NCBI RefSeq assembly: GCF_900105095.1
Contig: NZ_LT629743.1
Coordinates: 2,232,001 to 2,296,000 of the forward strand
Direction of reading: 5' to 3'
DNA: 64,000 bases
Source of the DNA: Erythrobacter sp. HL-111
GTDB lineage: Bacteria; Pseudomonadota; Alphaproteobacteria; Sphingomonadales; Sphingomonadaceae
Numbering within the stretch: position 1 is the first letter of the stretch; every line of letters begins with the position of its first letter. Shown here one piece after another: positions 16,536 through 25,439 of the stretch. Made by a program: the position numbers and the translations under genes. The notes under the pieces are model-generated. The model saw only the letters and a list, made by a program, of their open reading frames with translations, was not told the DNA's origin and made no database searches.

Positions 16536-17097
16536 CGCGGCTTTCCCAGCCCGCGCGGTCGATCGCGTAGACGATCACGTGCGGGTCGTCGGGGTCGAAG
16601 CCGGCTTCCTCGAAATCCAGGTCCGAGCGCCGGACCATGCCGAGCCGCTCCATCAGCCCCCAGCTCGCCCGGTTGTTGCGGACGGTGAGCGCGATCACCA
16701 GCGGCGCGGCAAACCGGTTGAAGGCCACATCGAGCGAGGCCTCAGCCGCCTCGCGCGCATAGCCGTGGCCCCACGCCTCCTCGCGCAGCCGCCAGCCGAT
16801 CTCGAATTCGCCGACCGGCCCGCCCGGCGCGTTGCACCTCTTGAGCCCGCAAAAGCCGAGGATCGCGCCATCCTCGCGGCGCTCGACCACCCAGAAGGTG
16901 TGCCCGTGCTCGGCCCGGTAGCGCTCCAGCCGCTCGCGCGTGGCGGCCATCTTGGCGTCGTCCATCACCCCGCCCAGCCAGCGCATCACCGCAGGCGTGT
17001 TGGTGGCGGCGAAGAACGGCTCCCAGTCCGCCTCGCGCCAGTCGCGCAAGGCGAGGCGAGGCGTTTCCAGCCGGAAGTCAGACCGCTGGTCAGCCAT
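16528..17097 (-). CDS. GNAT family N-acetyltransferase, second copy
   Basis: 189-residue GNAT protein, same length as its downstream neighbour and alignable across it: LETPRLALRDW at the start, LREEAWGHGYAREAAE as the acetyl-CoA loop and NRASWGLMERLGMVRRSDLDF near the end, matching the neighbour's RRDLDFDDPAF. It is therefore probably a tandem paralogue that has diverged in substrate. It overlaps hemB by 8 bp upstream and the second GNAT by 8 bp downstream, indicating translational coupling. The substrate cannot be inferred from the sequence. Confidence 0.88.
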   Translation of the reverse strand: MADQRSDFRLETPRLALRDWREADWEPFFAATNTPAVMRWLGGVMDDAKMAATRERLERYRAEHGHTFWVVERREDGAILGFCGLKRCNAPGGPVGEFEIGWRLREEAWGHGYAREAAEASLDVAFNRFAAPLVIALTVRNNRASWGLMERLGMVRRSDLDFEEAGFDPDDPHVIVYAIDRAGWESRDG

Positions 17098-18085
17098 TCA
17101 GCAGGCGCGCGGCGACGGGCGCGTGATAGGTCAGGATGCCGCTGCATCCGGCGCGCTTGAAGGCGATGAGCTTTTCCATCAGCAGCGCGTCGCGATCGCC
17201 CGCCCCGACGCTTTCGGCCGCCTCGATCATCGCGTATTCGCCGGACACCTGGTAGGCGAAGACGGGCACGCCGAAGGCCTGTTTGACGCGGTAGATGATG
17301 TCGAGATAGGCCAGCCCCGGCTTCACCATCACGCTGTCCGCGCCCTCGGCAATGTCGAATTCGACCTCGCGCAGCGCCTCGTCGCCATTGGCCGGGTCCA
17401 TCTGGTAGCTTTTCTTGTCGCCCTTCAGCAGCCCGCCCGATCCGACCGCGTCGCGGAACGGGCCGTAGAAGGCGCTCGCATACTTGGCGGCGTAGCTCAT
17501 GATCTGGACGTTGTGGTGCCCGCCCATCTCGAGCGCGCGGCGGATCGCGCCGACGCGCCCGTCCATCATGTCGGAAGGGGCGATGATGTCGGCCCCGGCC
17601 TCGGCCTGGTTGATCGCCTGGTCGACCAGCACCGCGACCGTGTCGTCATTGGTGACGTAGCCGCGTTCGTCGAGGAGGCCGTCCTGCCCGTGGCTGGTAT
17701 AGGGATCGAGCGCGACATCGGTCAGCACGCCGATCTCCTCGCCGCAGGCATCCTTGATCGCCCGGATCGCGCGGCACATCAGGTTGTCGGGGTTGTGCGC
17801 CTCCTCGCCCGCGTCGCTGCGCCGGTCCGGGGGCGTGTTGGGGAACAGCGCGACCACCGGGATGCCGAGCCTGACCGCTTCGCGCGCGCGTTCGGCGATG
17901 AGATCGACCGACCAGCGCGAAACGCCGGGCAGGCTCGCCACCGGGTCCTCCACGCCCTCGCCCGAAGTGACGAAAAGCGGCCAGATGAGGTCGGCGGGCG
18001 TGAGCAGCGTTTCACGGTGGAGCGTCCGGCTCCAGGCGGAAGCGCGCGTCCGGCGCAGGCGGGTGTTGGGGTAATGTCCTCTCAT
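17090..18085 (-). CDS. hemB: Delta-aminolevulinic acid dehydratase (porphobilinogen synthase)
   Basis: 331-residue HemB, which condenses two 5-aminolevulinate molecules to porphobilinogen in haem and bacteriochlorophyll synthesis. The two active-site lysines are in YAAKYASAFYG (near residue 198) and VKPGLAYLD (near 254, the Schiff-base lysine). The active-site metal loop reads TDVALDPYTSHGQDG with aspartates in place of the zinc-binding cysteines, so this is the cysteine-free, magnesium-regulated or metal-independent alphaproteobacterial type. It follows the M23 peptidase by 51 bp and overlaps a GNAT gene by 8 bp. hemE and hemJ, later steps of the same pathway, are at 47.4-48.9 kb. Confidence 0.96.
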   Translation of the reverse strand: MRGHYPNTRLRRTRASAWSRTLHRETLLTPADLIWPLFVTSGEGVEDPVASLPGVSRWSVDLIAERAREAVRLGIPVVALFPNTPPDRRSDAGEEAHNPDNLMCRAIRAIKDACGEEIGVLTDVALDPYTSHGQDGLLDERGYVTNDDTVAVLVDQAINQAEAGADIIAPSDMMDGRVGAIRRALEMGGHHNVQIMSYAAKYASAFYGPFRDAVGSGGLLKGDKKSYQMDPANGDEALREVEFDIAEGADSVMVKPGLAYLDIIYRVKQAFGVPVFAYQVSGEYAMIEAAESVGAGDRDALLMEKLIAFKRAGCSGILTYHAPVAARLLNG

Positions 18086-18136
18086 GGAGCGACGTGTTGC
18101 CGCAAAGATCGCCTGCGCGCAATCGGGCGCGCGGCG

Positions 18137-19870
18137 TCAGTTCATGCTTCGGGCGAGGTCGATCTTCTCGATCTCGCGCTCGGGCTCGTCGATCTCGCTC
18201 GGCAGCGGCTCGAGATCGGCGAGCGCGGCGCCCACCTCGACCTGCTTCAACTCGATCAGGCGGCGGCGGAAATCGATCAGCTCCGTGCCGGACAGCTGCG
18301 CGCGGGAGACGAAGGCGACGCTTTCGGGATTGATCGAACGCCCGCCGCGATACATCTCGTAATGGAGGTGCGGGCCGGTCGACAGCCCGGTCGAGCCGAC
18401 ATAGCCGATGATCTGCCCGCGTTCGACCCGCTGGCCGCGGCTCACCGCCATCCGGCTCATGTGGCAATAGCGCGTCGAAAGCCCTTCGCCGTGGTCGATC
18501 CGCACCGCGATCCCGCACCCGCCCGCGCGGCCCGCCGACGTCACCCGCCCGTCGGTCACGGCGGCGATCGGCGTGCCGTGGCGGGCGCGGAAATCGAGCC
18601 CGGCGTGCATCCGGCGATAACCGAGGATCGGGTGGCGCCGCATTCCGTACCGCGAGGAAACCGGGCCGGGCACCGGTTGCACCAGCCCGCGGCGCTGCTC
18701 GCCCACGCCCGAGGCTTCGTAGAACTGGCCATCCTCGCCCCAGCGCATGAGCTGGGTCTTCGGCTGCCCGCCGCGGTCGATCCCGGCATAGAGCAATTGC
18801 CCCGCCTGCCGTTCCCCCGTGGCGGCGCGGCGATAGGCGAGGATGATGTCGAATTCGTCCGAGGCGCGCACGTCGCGGTCGAGGTCGATCTGGTTGTCGA
18901 GCGCGCGCAGGTATTCCTGCACCGCGCTGGCCGGGACGCCGGCGGCGCGCATCGAGCGGTAGAGGCTCTGCCCGACCGGGCCGCGCACCCGCAGCGGCGT
19001 GTCGTCGACCCGGATGACGTTGCGCCTGAGCGCGAGCGGCCCCGTCCCCGCTTCGCCGGCGCGCTCGATCGCGAGCTCGAGGTCGAACCGCGCGCGGAAG
19101 GACAGCGCATCGAGCGGGCGCGGCGCGCCCGGGGCGGGACGGCGGCCGAGCACGATGTCGATCTGCGTGCCGGGTTTCAGTTCGGTCAGCGGCATGGCCT
19201 CGCCGATCAGCCCGGTGACCCGCGCGACATCCCCGCCCGCAAGGCCCGCACGGCGCAGCATGGAACCGAAGCTGTCGCCGGGGGCGAGCGTCGCGACCAG
19301 TTCGATCCGCGGGCGTTCCGGCGCGTCCCTGAGCGGGATGACCCGCCCGCCCGGCGCCATGCGCCGCCCGGTTTCCCCGCCGAGGCCGAGCGGCAGGATC
19401 ATCCGGCTGCGCATCTCCTCGCGGATCCCGGGATCCTGCGGCATGGCGGCGCGCGCTTCGAGCGTGGTGAAATCGGGCCAGAAGGCGAATGCCGCCGCGC
19501 CCAGCGCGATCAGCGTGCCGAGCCCGCGGAACCAGCGGCGGCTACCGATATTCTCGGCGAGGTCGGGGGCAAGGTCGAGCCGGTCGAACCACCGCCCGGC
19601 CGACAGCTTCCATTCGTCGTAGCGATCGCCGAAGCCGCGCACGCGGGTGACGACCTGGCGCCGGACCTTTTGCTGCGGGCTGGGGGGCGCGGCCGCCTTG
19701 CCGCGGCGAAGGTAGGAGACGAGGTTCCCGGCATCGGGCAGCACCGGAACGGCCGGATCGCGGCCACCTTCGCGCGAGCGGGCGGCGTCGGCGGCGGCGT
19801 CGGCGTCGGCGTCAGCGGGCCAGCCCTCCCGGCCCCAGGCTGCGCCATCAATGTCGCGTGCGTAATTCAA
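18137..19870 (-). CDS. M23 family peptidoglycan endopeptidase, membrane anchored
   Basis: 577-residue LytM-type protein. A cytoplasmic N-tail rich in alanine and aspartate (DADADAAADAA) is followed by one membrane segment near residues 115-133. A middle region (about 195-400) carries LysM/OapA-like sequence, including LAPGDSFGSMLRRAGL and LKPGTQIDIVLG. The catalytic M23 domain is near 415-530, with zinc ligands in HAGLDFRA and HLHYE. It should cut peptide cross-links during cell growth or division. It is first of a run leading into hemB. A CtrA-like box (19983) lies about 115 bp upstream, between this gene and the divergent helicase. Its relation to the M23 gene at base 3 is only at domain level. 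Confidence 0.9.
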   Translation of the reverse strand: MNYARDIDGAAWGREGWPADADADAAADAARSREGGRDPAVPVLPDAGNLVSYLRRGKAAAPPSPQQKVRRQVVTRVRGFGDRYDEWKLSAGRWFDRLDLAPDLAENIGSRRWFRGLGTLIALGAAAFAFWPDFTTLEARAAMPQDPGIREEMRSRMILPLGLGGETGRRMAPGGRVIPLRDAPERPRIELVATLAPGDSFGSMLRRAGLAGGDVARVTGLIGEAMPLTELKPGTQIDIVLGRRPAPGAPRPLDALSFRARFDLELAIERAGEAGTGPLALRRNVIRVDDTPLRVRGPVGQSLYRSMRAAGVPASAVQEYLRALDNQIDLDRDVRASDEFDIILAYRRAATGERQAGQLLYAGIDRGGQPKTQLMRWGEDGQFYEASGVGEQRRGLVQPVPGPVSSRYGMRRHPILGYRRMHAGLDFRARHGTPIAAVTDGRVTSAGRAGGCGIAVRIDHGEGLSTRYCHMSRMAVSRGQRVERGQIIGYVGSTGLSTGPHLHYEMYRGGRSINPESVAFVSRAQLSGTELIDFRRRLIELKQVEVGAALADLEPLPSEIDEPEREIEKIDLARSMN

Positions 19871-19982
19871 GCATCTCGTCCGGTCTCGAGGTGGCCCGGC
19901 CCGGCGGCGGTACCGACGGAGCGCACGGCCCTGCGCCCTTCCCGGCGCGTCCCCTTTGCCCGTATTCCCTGCCCGATCAAAG

Positions 19983-19999
19983 TAAATGCCGGCTTAACC
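19983..19999 (+). promoter_or_regulatory. CtrA-like box TAAA-N7-TTAACC
   Basis: Matches the alphaproteobacterial CtrA consensus TTAA-N7-TTAACC with one mismatch in the first half. It lies between the divergent M23 peptidase (start 19870) and helicase genes. In a genome this GC-rich, chance TTAA spacing is infrequent but possible; binding is inferred only. Confidence 0.35.
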
Positions 20000-20102
20000 A
20001 GCGACCGGACGAGTCTGGCCTGCGACGGACGGATGCGACCCGGGCACGGGCCGCCCCCATCGGAGGTTGCTCCGCGCGGCCAAGCCTGACAGAACGGGGG
20101 CC

Positions 20103-22859
20103 GTGACCTTTCCCGCGAACGAGACCGGCCGGGGCGAACATGGCCGCGCGGGCGCCAGAAGTGGGGGCGGCGGGCAGGTGCGCGCCGTGCTCGGCCCGAC
20201 CAACACCGGCAAGACCCATCTCGCGATCGAGCGGATGTGCGGGCACTCCTCGGGCATGATGGGCTTTCCGCTGCGCCTGCTCGCGCGGGAAGTCTATGAC
20301 CGGGTTCGGGCGATCAAGGGCGACGACGCGGTCGCGCTCATCACCGGGGAGGAACGGATCGAGCCGCCCAACGCGCGCTATTTCCTCTGCACGGCGGAGG
20401 CGATGGACCGGCTGGGCGGCGGGCATTCCTTCGTCGCGGTGGACGAGGCGCAGCTGGGCGCGGACCCCGAACGCGGGCACATCTTCACCGACCGACTGCT
20501 GAACGCGCGCGGGCGGGACGAGACGATGATCCTCGGCTCGGCCACGCTCGAGCCGATGATCCGCCAGCTGATCCCGCGCGCCGAACTGGTCGAACGGCCG
20601 CGCTTCTCCACCCTCACCCACGCAGGGTCCGCCAAGCTGTCGCGCCTCCCGCCGCGCTCGGCCGTCGTCGCCTTCTCGGTCGAGCAGGTCTACGCCATGG
20701 CCGAGGCGCTGCGCCGCTTTCGCGGCGGGGCGGCGGTGGTCATGGGCGCGCTCAGCCCCGAAACGCGCAACCGCCAGGTCGAGCTGTTCCAGAACGGCGA
20801 GGTCGATTACATCGTCGCCACCGATGCGATCGGGATGGGATTGAACCTCGATCTCGACCACGTCGCCTTCGCCGCGCTGACCAAGTTCGACGGGCGGCGC
20901 AAGCGGCGGCTCGCCCCGGCGGAGATGGCGCAGATCGCCGGACGCGCCGGGCGGCACCAGCGCGACGGCAGCTTCGGCACGCTGACGGGCGGGGGTTCGC
21001 GCTCCGGCGCGCCGCTCGAATTCACCGAGGAAGAGATCTACGCGATCGAGGAGCATCGCTTCGCCCCCCTCACCCACCTGTTCTGGCGGGAGGCCGAACC
21101 GCGTTTCGACAGCCTTGCCGCGCTGATCGCCGATCTGGAATCCAAACCCGAACACGACGCGCTCAAACCCGCCCCGCCCGCAATCGACCTCGCCGTGCTC
21201 AAACGCCTCGCCGAAGAGCCGATCGCCGACACCGTCAAGGGCGCGGGCGCGGTGCGGCGCTTCTGGGAGGCCTGTTCGCTGCCCGATTTCCGCGCGGTCG
21301 GGGTCGACACCCACGCCCGCTTCGTCGCCCGCCTGTGGGACGACCTGCGCGAAGGGTGTCTCGGCGCGGATTTCGTCGCCGCGCGCATCGCCGAGCTTGA
21401 CCGGGTGCAGGGCGACATCGACACGCTGCAGGGGCGGATCGCGGCGATTCGCTCGTGGGCCTATATCTGCCAGCGGCCCGACTGGGTGCTCGCCCGCGAC
21501 GAGATGGCGGCCCGCGCACGGGCCGTGGAGGCGAAGCTGTCCGATGCGCTCCACGCGCGCCTGACCGAACGCTTCGTCAACCGGAGGACGACGATCTTGA
21601 TGAAATCGCTGGGACAGGATGCGAGCGCCCTTCCCGTCACGCTGGAACCGGACGGCCGCGTGACGGTCGAGGGCGAGGCGATCGGGCGGCTGGAGGGTTT
21701 CCGCTTCAGCGTCGATCCCGATGCGACGCTGGCGGACCGCAAGATGCTGCTCGCCGCGGGCGAGCGGGCGCTCCCGGCGATCCTGACGCAGCGGGCGGAC
21801 ATGCTGCTGGGCGAGCGGCTGGCGGAACTGGAGATCGCGCAAGGCGCGATCGAGTGGCAGGGCCGCCCGCTCGCGACGATCACCATGCCGCCCGATTTCG
21901 CCGCCCCCCGGCTCGACTTCGCGCGCGAGGTGACGATGCTGCCCGACGCGGCGCGTGCCCGGCTAGAAGGAGGCCTGTCGGCGTGGCTCGCGGCCCGGCT
22001 CGAACCGCTCGCGCCCCTGCGCAAGCTGGCCGAGGCGGCGCGCGATCCCGCGGCCGGTTCGCAGGCGCGGGCGCTGCTCATCACCCTGATCGAGGCAGGC
22101 GGCGTCGTCAGCCGGGAAAAGGCCGGGCTCGAACACCTGCCCAAGGAGATGCGGCCCTTCCTGCGGAAGCTGGGCGTCACCTTCGGCGCGCTCGACATCT
22201 TCGCCGGTCCCCTGCTCAAGCCCGCGCCGCGCCGCCTGCTCCATGCGCTCGGGCTCGACCGCAGGCCGCTGCAGGACGCGATGCTGCCGGTGCTGGCCGA
22301 ACAGAAGCGCCTGCCCGCCGGTTACCGCCCGGCCGGGACGCAGGCGATCCGGGTCGACCTTGCCGAAAAGATCCTGCGCGCCGCCTTCGACGCGCGCGCC
22401 AAAGCCGGGGAGCGGGCGGCGAAGGGCGCCGCGCCCGCGCCGCGCAAGGCCCGCAGCGGGGCGCGTTTCCGGATCGACCTTGCCCTGCCCACCTCGATCG
22501 GGCTGGAAGAGGACAACACCCGCCGCCTGCTCGGCAGCGCGGGTTTCCGCTACCACCGCGCGCGCACCCTTGCCGAAGCCGCGTTCGGCCCGCCCGCGCC
22601 CGACAGCTGGACCTGGCGCCCGCGTAGGGCTGGGGAGCCGCGGCGCGCGCGCGACGGGCAGGCGGGTGACGGGCGACAGGGCGAGGGGCAGCACCGCGCG
22701 GAAAAGCCGCGCACCGCGCGCAAGGGGCCGCCGCGCAAGGGCCCTCCGGCCAAGGAACACAGGCCGCGCGCGCCCAAACCCGATGCAGGCCCGGCCCGCA
22801 GCGGGGGCGCCTTCGACGGGCTCGCCGAACTGCTCGGGCAGAAGGCGGGCGGCAAGTGA
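20103..22859 (+). CDS. SUV3-like DEAD/DEAH-box RNA helicase
   Basis: 918-residue SF2 helicase related to mitochondrial SUV3, which unwinds RNA for degradation. Walker A is GPTNTGKTH, motif II VDEAQLGAD, motif III LGSATLEP and motif VI AGRAGRHQRDGSFG, so the ATPase core (residues about 25-370) is intact. The C-terminal 120 residues are low-complexity, lysine/arginine/proline-rich and probably RNA-binding. The start is uncertain: a GTG at 20103 with GGGGG just upstream, or a TTG at 20067 directly after GGAGG, 12 residues longer. The gene is divergent from the M23 peptidase and followed 29 bp later by an S4 RNA-binding gene, which suggests joint RNA metabolism. Confidence 0.9.
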   Translation: MTFPANETGRGEHGRAGARSGGGGQVRAVLGPTNTGKTHLAIERMCGHSSGMMGFPLRLLAREVYDRVRAIKGDDAVALITGEERIEPPNARYFLCTAEAMDRLGGGHSFVAVDEAQLGADPERGHIFTDRLLNARGRDETMILGSATLEPMIRQLIPRAELVERPRFSTLTHAGSAKLSRLPPRSAVVAFSVEQVYAMAEALRRFRGGAAVVMGALSPETRNRQVELFQNGEVDYIVATDAIGMGLNLDLDHVAFAALTKFDGRRKRRLAPAEMAQIAGRAGRHQRDGSFGTLTGGGSRSGAPLEFTEEEIYAIEEHRFAPLTHLFWREAEPRFDSLAALIADLESKPEHDALKPAPPAIDLAVLKRLAEEPIADTVKGAGAVRRFWEACSLPDFRAVGVDTHARFVARLWDDLREGCLGADFVAARIAELDRVQGDIDTLQGRIAAIRSWAYICQRPDWVLARDEMAARARAVEAKLSDALHARLTERFVNRRTTILMKSLGQDASALPVTLEPDGRVTVEGEAIGRLEGFRFSVDPDATLADRKMLLAAGERALPAILTQRADMLLGERLAELEIAQGAIEWQGRPLATITMPPDFAAPRLDFAREVTMLPDAARARLEGGLSAWLAARLEPLAPLRKLAEAARDPAAGSQARALLITLIEAGGVVSREKAGLEHLPKEMRPFLRKLGVTFGALDIFAGPLLKPAPRRLLHALGLDRRPLQDAMLPVLAEQKRLPAGYRPAGTQAIRVDLAEKILRAAFDARAKAGERAAKGAAPAPRKARSGARFRIDLALPTSIGLEEDNTRRLLGSAGFRYHRARTLAEAAFGPPAPDSWTWRPRRAGEPRRARDGQAGDGRQGEGQHRAEKPRTARKGPPRKGPPAKEHRPRAPKPDAGPARSGGAFDGLAELLGQKAGGK

Positions 22860-22888
22860 AGCCGGCGGCGGATTAGGGAGCGGCGCGG

Positions 22889-23224
22889 ATGGTCGAGGGC
22901 GCGGCGCAGACGATGCGGCTCGACCGGCTGCTCGTCTACCTGCGCTTCGCCCGGACCCGCGCGGCCGCCCGCGCCCTGATCGAGAGCCGGGCTTTGCGCC
23001 GGAATAGAAATCATGTGCGGCGCGTCGCCGAAAACGTCGCTATAGGGGACGTGCTGACGCTCCCCGTCGGGGGCGAGGTCCGGGTGGTCGAGGTCCTGTC
23101 CCTGCCCGAAAGGCGCACCTCGCCCGCGCTGGCAAGATGTCACTATCGCGTGCTTGACCCTCGCGGTGAAATCGCCATAGCACCGGACCAAACGCCGCCG
23201 AATGATATGAAAGCTCCTCAATGA
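22889..23224 (+). CDS. S4 RNA-binding domain protein (Hsp15-like)
   Basis: 111-residue protein with an S4 domain near the N-terminus: [29 protein letters not shown], the classic two-helix RNA-binding motif, then a beta-turn region GDVLTLP. Hsp15/YrfH relatives bind stalled 50S subunits carrying nascent chains; others bind rRNA or tRNA. The start is the ATG at 22889 or the one at 22913, which is closer to the family N-terminus MRLDRLL. The stop overlaps the fdxA start as ATGA, so the two are translationally coupled. Confidence 0.85.
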   Translation: MVEGAAQTMRLDRLLVYLRFARTRAAARALIESRALRRNRNHVRRVAENVAIGDVLTLPVGGEVRVVEVLSLPERRTSPALARCHYRVLDPRGEIAIAPDQTPPNDMKAPQ

Positions 23225-23559
23225 CCTACGTCGTCACCGAAGACTGCATCAAGTGCAAGTACACCGATTGCGTCGAAGTGTGCCCGGTGGATTGCTTCTA
23301 CGAGGGCGAGAACATGCTCGTCATCAATCCGAGCGAATGCATCGATTGCGGCGTGTGCGAACCGGAATGCCCGGCCGAGGCGATCCTGCCCGACACCGAG
23401 GACGGGCTGGAAAAATGGCTGGAGCTCAACACCAAGTATTCCGCCGAATGGCCGAACATCACGAGCCAGAAGGAACCGCCCGAGGACGCCGACCAGTTCA
23501 AGGGTGAAAAGGGCAAGTTCGAGAAGTATTTCAGCGCGGAACCCGGCGAAGGCGATTGA
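23221..23559 (+). CDS. fdxA: Seven-iron ferredoxin FdxA
   Basis: 112-residue [3Fe-4S][4Fe-4S] ferredoxin, a cytosolic one-electron carrier. Cluster cysteines are visible at positions 9, 17, 21, 40, 43, 46 and 50, with extra cysteines at 12 and 25 as in Azotobacter FdI-type proteins. The second motif is [12 protein letters not shown]. The C-terminal half ([14 protein letters not shown]) is the usual extension of alphaproteobacterial FdxA. The ATG overlaps the S4-protein stop. About 190 bp of GC-rich sequence with no gene follows before the YihY gene. Confidence 0.94.
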   Translation: MTYVVTEDCIKCKYTDCVEVCPVDCFYEGENMLVINPSECIDCGVCEPECPAEAILPDTEDGLEKWLELNTKYSAEWPNITSQKEPPEDADQFKGEKGKFEKYFSAEPGEGD

Positions 23560-23750
23560 TCCTGCGCGCCATCCCGGGCCGTGAACCCGGTTTCGTCCCG
23601 GCCGGGTGAGGGTTCCGGGCCGGACGCGGCCATCGCCGGTTTCGCCGCGCGTCGCCGGGCGGGAATGCGAACGGGTCGGCGCGCCCGCATGGCGCGGGGC
23701 CTCCGCCGGGGCGCGGCGGAACGGTCGGGCCGCGCTGCGGTTGGAGCCTT

Positions 23751-24569
23751 ATGCGTCCGATCATCGCTTCGCTCAAGTCCGGCTGGACCCGCGCCAATGC
23801 CGAGAACGCCCCGCTGCTCGCCGCGGGGATCGCCTATTACGCCTTCCTCTCCTTCGTGCCGCTGCTGGGTGCGATCGTGCTCGCCTACGGGCTCATCGCC
23901 GACCCCGAAACCATCGCGGGGCACGCCGCCGCGCTGACCGAGGAACTGCCCGCTTCCTCGGCCGATCTCGTCACCAGCCAGCTCGAAAGCGTCACCGACA
24001 GGCGCAGCGGGACCTCCGGGCTCGGCTTCGTCGTCGCGCTCGCGCTCGCCCTGTTCGGATCGCGGCTCGCGGCGGGGGCGGTCATCACGGCATTCGATGT
24101 CGCCTTCAGGGCGAGGGAGAAGCGCGGGCTGATCCGCGCGAACCTGCTCGCGCTCGCGGTCACGCTGGGGGCGATCGTCGCCTTCGGGATCGTCGCCGGG
24201 GCGACCGCCGTGGTTTCGGTGTTCCTCGCGGAATCGGGCGAGCGCTTCCTCACCTTCGCCCTCGTCGGCCTGGTCGGGGTCGGCGGGGCGGTGCTGGCCT
24301 ATCGCCTCGTGCCGAACAGCGAGGGGCGCGTGTCCTACGCGGCGGCCCTGCGCGGTGCGGTGCTGTTCGCGATCGGTTGGATGGGGGCGAGCGCGGGCTT
24401 CGGCTTCTACGTTTCGAATTTCGGCAATTACAATGCGACTTACGGCTCGCTCGGCGCCGTCGTCGTGTTCCTGACCTGGCTCTTCATCAGCGCGCTCCTG
24501 CTGCTGATCGGGGCCTTCGTCGCCAGGGCCAGCGCAGGCGGCGACGCGGGGGCGCCGACGGACCCGTAA
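23751..24569 (+). CDS. YihY/BrkB family inner-membrane protein
   Basis: 272-residue polytopic membrane protein of the YihY (formerly RNase BN/BrkB) family. Six hydrophobic segments are visible, including AYYAFLSFVPLLGAIVLAY, FVVALALALFGSRLAAGAV and LGAVVVFLTWLFISALLLL. The family motif GIAYYAFLSFVPLL is at residues 26-39 and the conserved YGSLGAVVVFLTW is near the C-terminus. The function is unknown; the old RNase BN label belongs to another gene. GGAG lies about 9 bases before the ATG at 23751. It stands between fdxA and carD with no obvious link to either. Confidence 0.88.
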   Translation: MRPIIASLKSGWTRANAENAPLLAAGIAYYAFLSFVPLLGAIVLAYGLIADPETIAGHAAALTEELPASSADLVTSQLESVTDRRSGTSGLGFVVALALALFGSRLAAGAVITAFDVAFRAREKRGLIRANLLALAVTLGAIVAFGIVAGATAVVSVFLAESGERFLTFALVGLVGVGGAVLAYRLVPNSEGRVSYAAALRGAVLFAIGWMGASAGFGFYVSNFGNYNATYGSLGAVVVFLTWLFISALLLLIGAFVARASAGGDAGAPTDP

Positions 24570-24602
24570 GCATCGGGACTCGCAATTTTGTTGCGAACAT
24601 GT

Positions 24603-24610
24603 TATAGAAT
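24603..24610 (+). promoter_or_regulatory. Possible -10 element of carD
   Basis: TATAGAAT sits in a short AT-rich island 180 bp upstream of carD, where no gene is present. No good -35 hexamer is found 16-18 bases upstream. If used, the leader would be about 175 nt long. Confidence 0.25.
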
Positions 24611-24790
24611 GGTCCAACCTCGCCGGTGGGTCCCGGCGGTGGCGCCAGAAAACAGGAAAAGGCCACTTACCAGCAGCACAGTCTCGGTTGAATGCGGCCC
24701 GGTGCCTGCCTGTTTCTTCGGGCAATGCACCGCAAGGAACCATTCGCCCGATCGGCGGGAGCTGCTGGGGGCTGAGAGAAAGGAACTCGC

Positions 24791-25324
24791 ATGGCTAGCA
24801 ATGCGCCTGCCTTCACGGTCGGAGACTATGTCGTTTACCCCAAGCACGGCGTCGGCCGCGTGATCGAGTTGCAGAGCGAGGAAATCGCCGGGATGCAGCT
24901 CGAACTCTACGTGCTGCGTTTTGAAAAGGAGCGCATGACGCTGCGCGTTCCGGTGAACAAGGTCGAATCGATCGGGATGCGCAAGCTGTCCTCGGACAAG
25001 ACCCTGAAGGAGGCGATGGAAACCCTGAAGGGCAAGCCCAAGGTCAAGCGCACCATGTGGTCGCGCCGCGCGCAGGAATACGAAGCCAAGATCAATTCGG
25101 GCGACCTCGTTTCGATCGCCGAAGTGACGCGCGACCTGTTCCGCCCGGAAGACCAGCCGGAACAGTCCTATTCCGAACGCCAGATCTTCGAAGCCGCCTC
25201 GAGCCGCCTCGCCCGCGAACTCGCGGCGATGGAGGAAACCGACGAACAGACCGCGCTCGAGAAGATCCTCGGCGTGCTGCGCGAACACGCGCCGCAATAC
25301 TACGAAAACAGCGAGGAAAGCTGA
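24791..25324 (+). CDS. carD: CarD family transcriptional regulator
   Basis: 177-residue CarD/CdnL protein. The N-terminal Tudor-like RNA polymerase-interaction domain (residues 1-70) shows FTVGDYVVYPKHGVGRV; the C-terminal all-helical domain includes the conserved tryptophan in TMWSRRAQEYEAK that contacts the upstream edge of the -10 element. CarD binds the RNAP beta subunit and stabilises open complexes, notably at rRNA promoters. AAGGAAC lies 6-7 bases before the ATG. A GNRA-loop terminator follows the gene within 45 bp. It stands alone with a 220-bp upstream region. Confidence 0.95.
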   Translation: MASNAPAFTVGDYVVYPKHGVGRVIELQSEEIAGMQLELYVLRFEKERMTLRVPVNKVESIGMRKLSSDKTLKEAMETLKGKPKVKRTMWSRRAQEYEAKINSGDLVSIAEVTRDLFRPEDQPEQSYSERQIFEAASSRLARELAAMEETDEQTALEKILGVLREHAPQYYENSEES

Positions 25325-25365
25325 CCTCCGCCAGCCGGCATCATCAGCCGGCCGGGCACGATCGC

Positions 25366-25395
25366 AGGGCCGCTCCGCAAGGGGCGGCCCTTTGC
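25366..25395 (+). terminator. Intrinsic terminator of carD
   Basis: AGGGCCGCTCC pairs with GGGGCGGCCCT over 11 bp (one G-U) around a GCAA tetraloop, followed by TTGCGTTTG. The 25-base core is nearly identical to the minus-strand hairpin at 3762-3783. Confidence 0.8.
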
Positions 25396-25439
25396 GTTTG
25401 CGGGCGGCGCGCCGTGCGAATGGCGGACCGGGGAAAGGC

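Noticed and set aside
16940..20089. A 1049-residue open frame on the plus strand
   Set aside because: It is antisense to a GNAT gene, hemB and the M23 peptidase gene, has no recognisable domain and a composition typical of high-GC antisense reading (Arg/Asp/His/Gly-rich).
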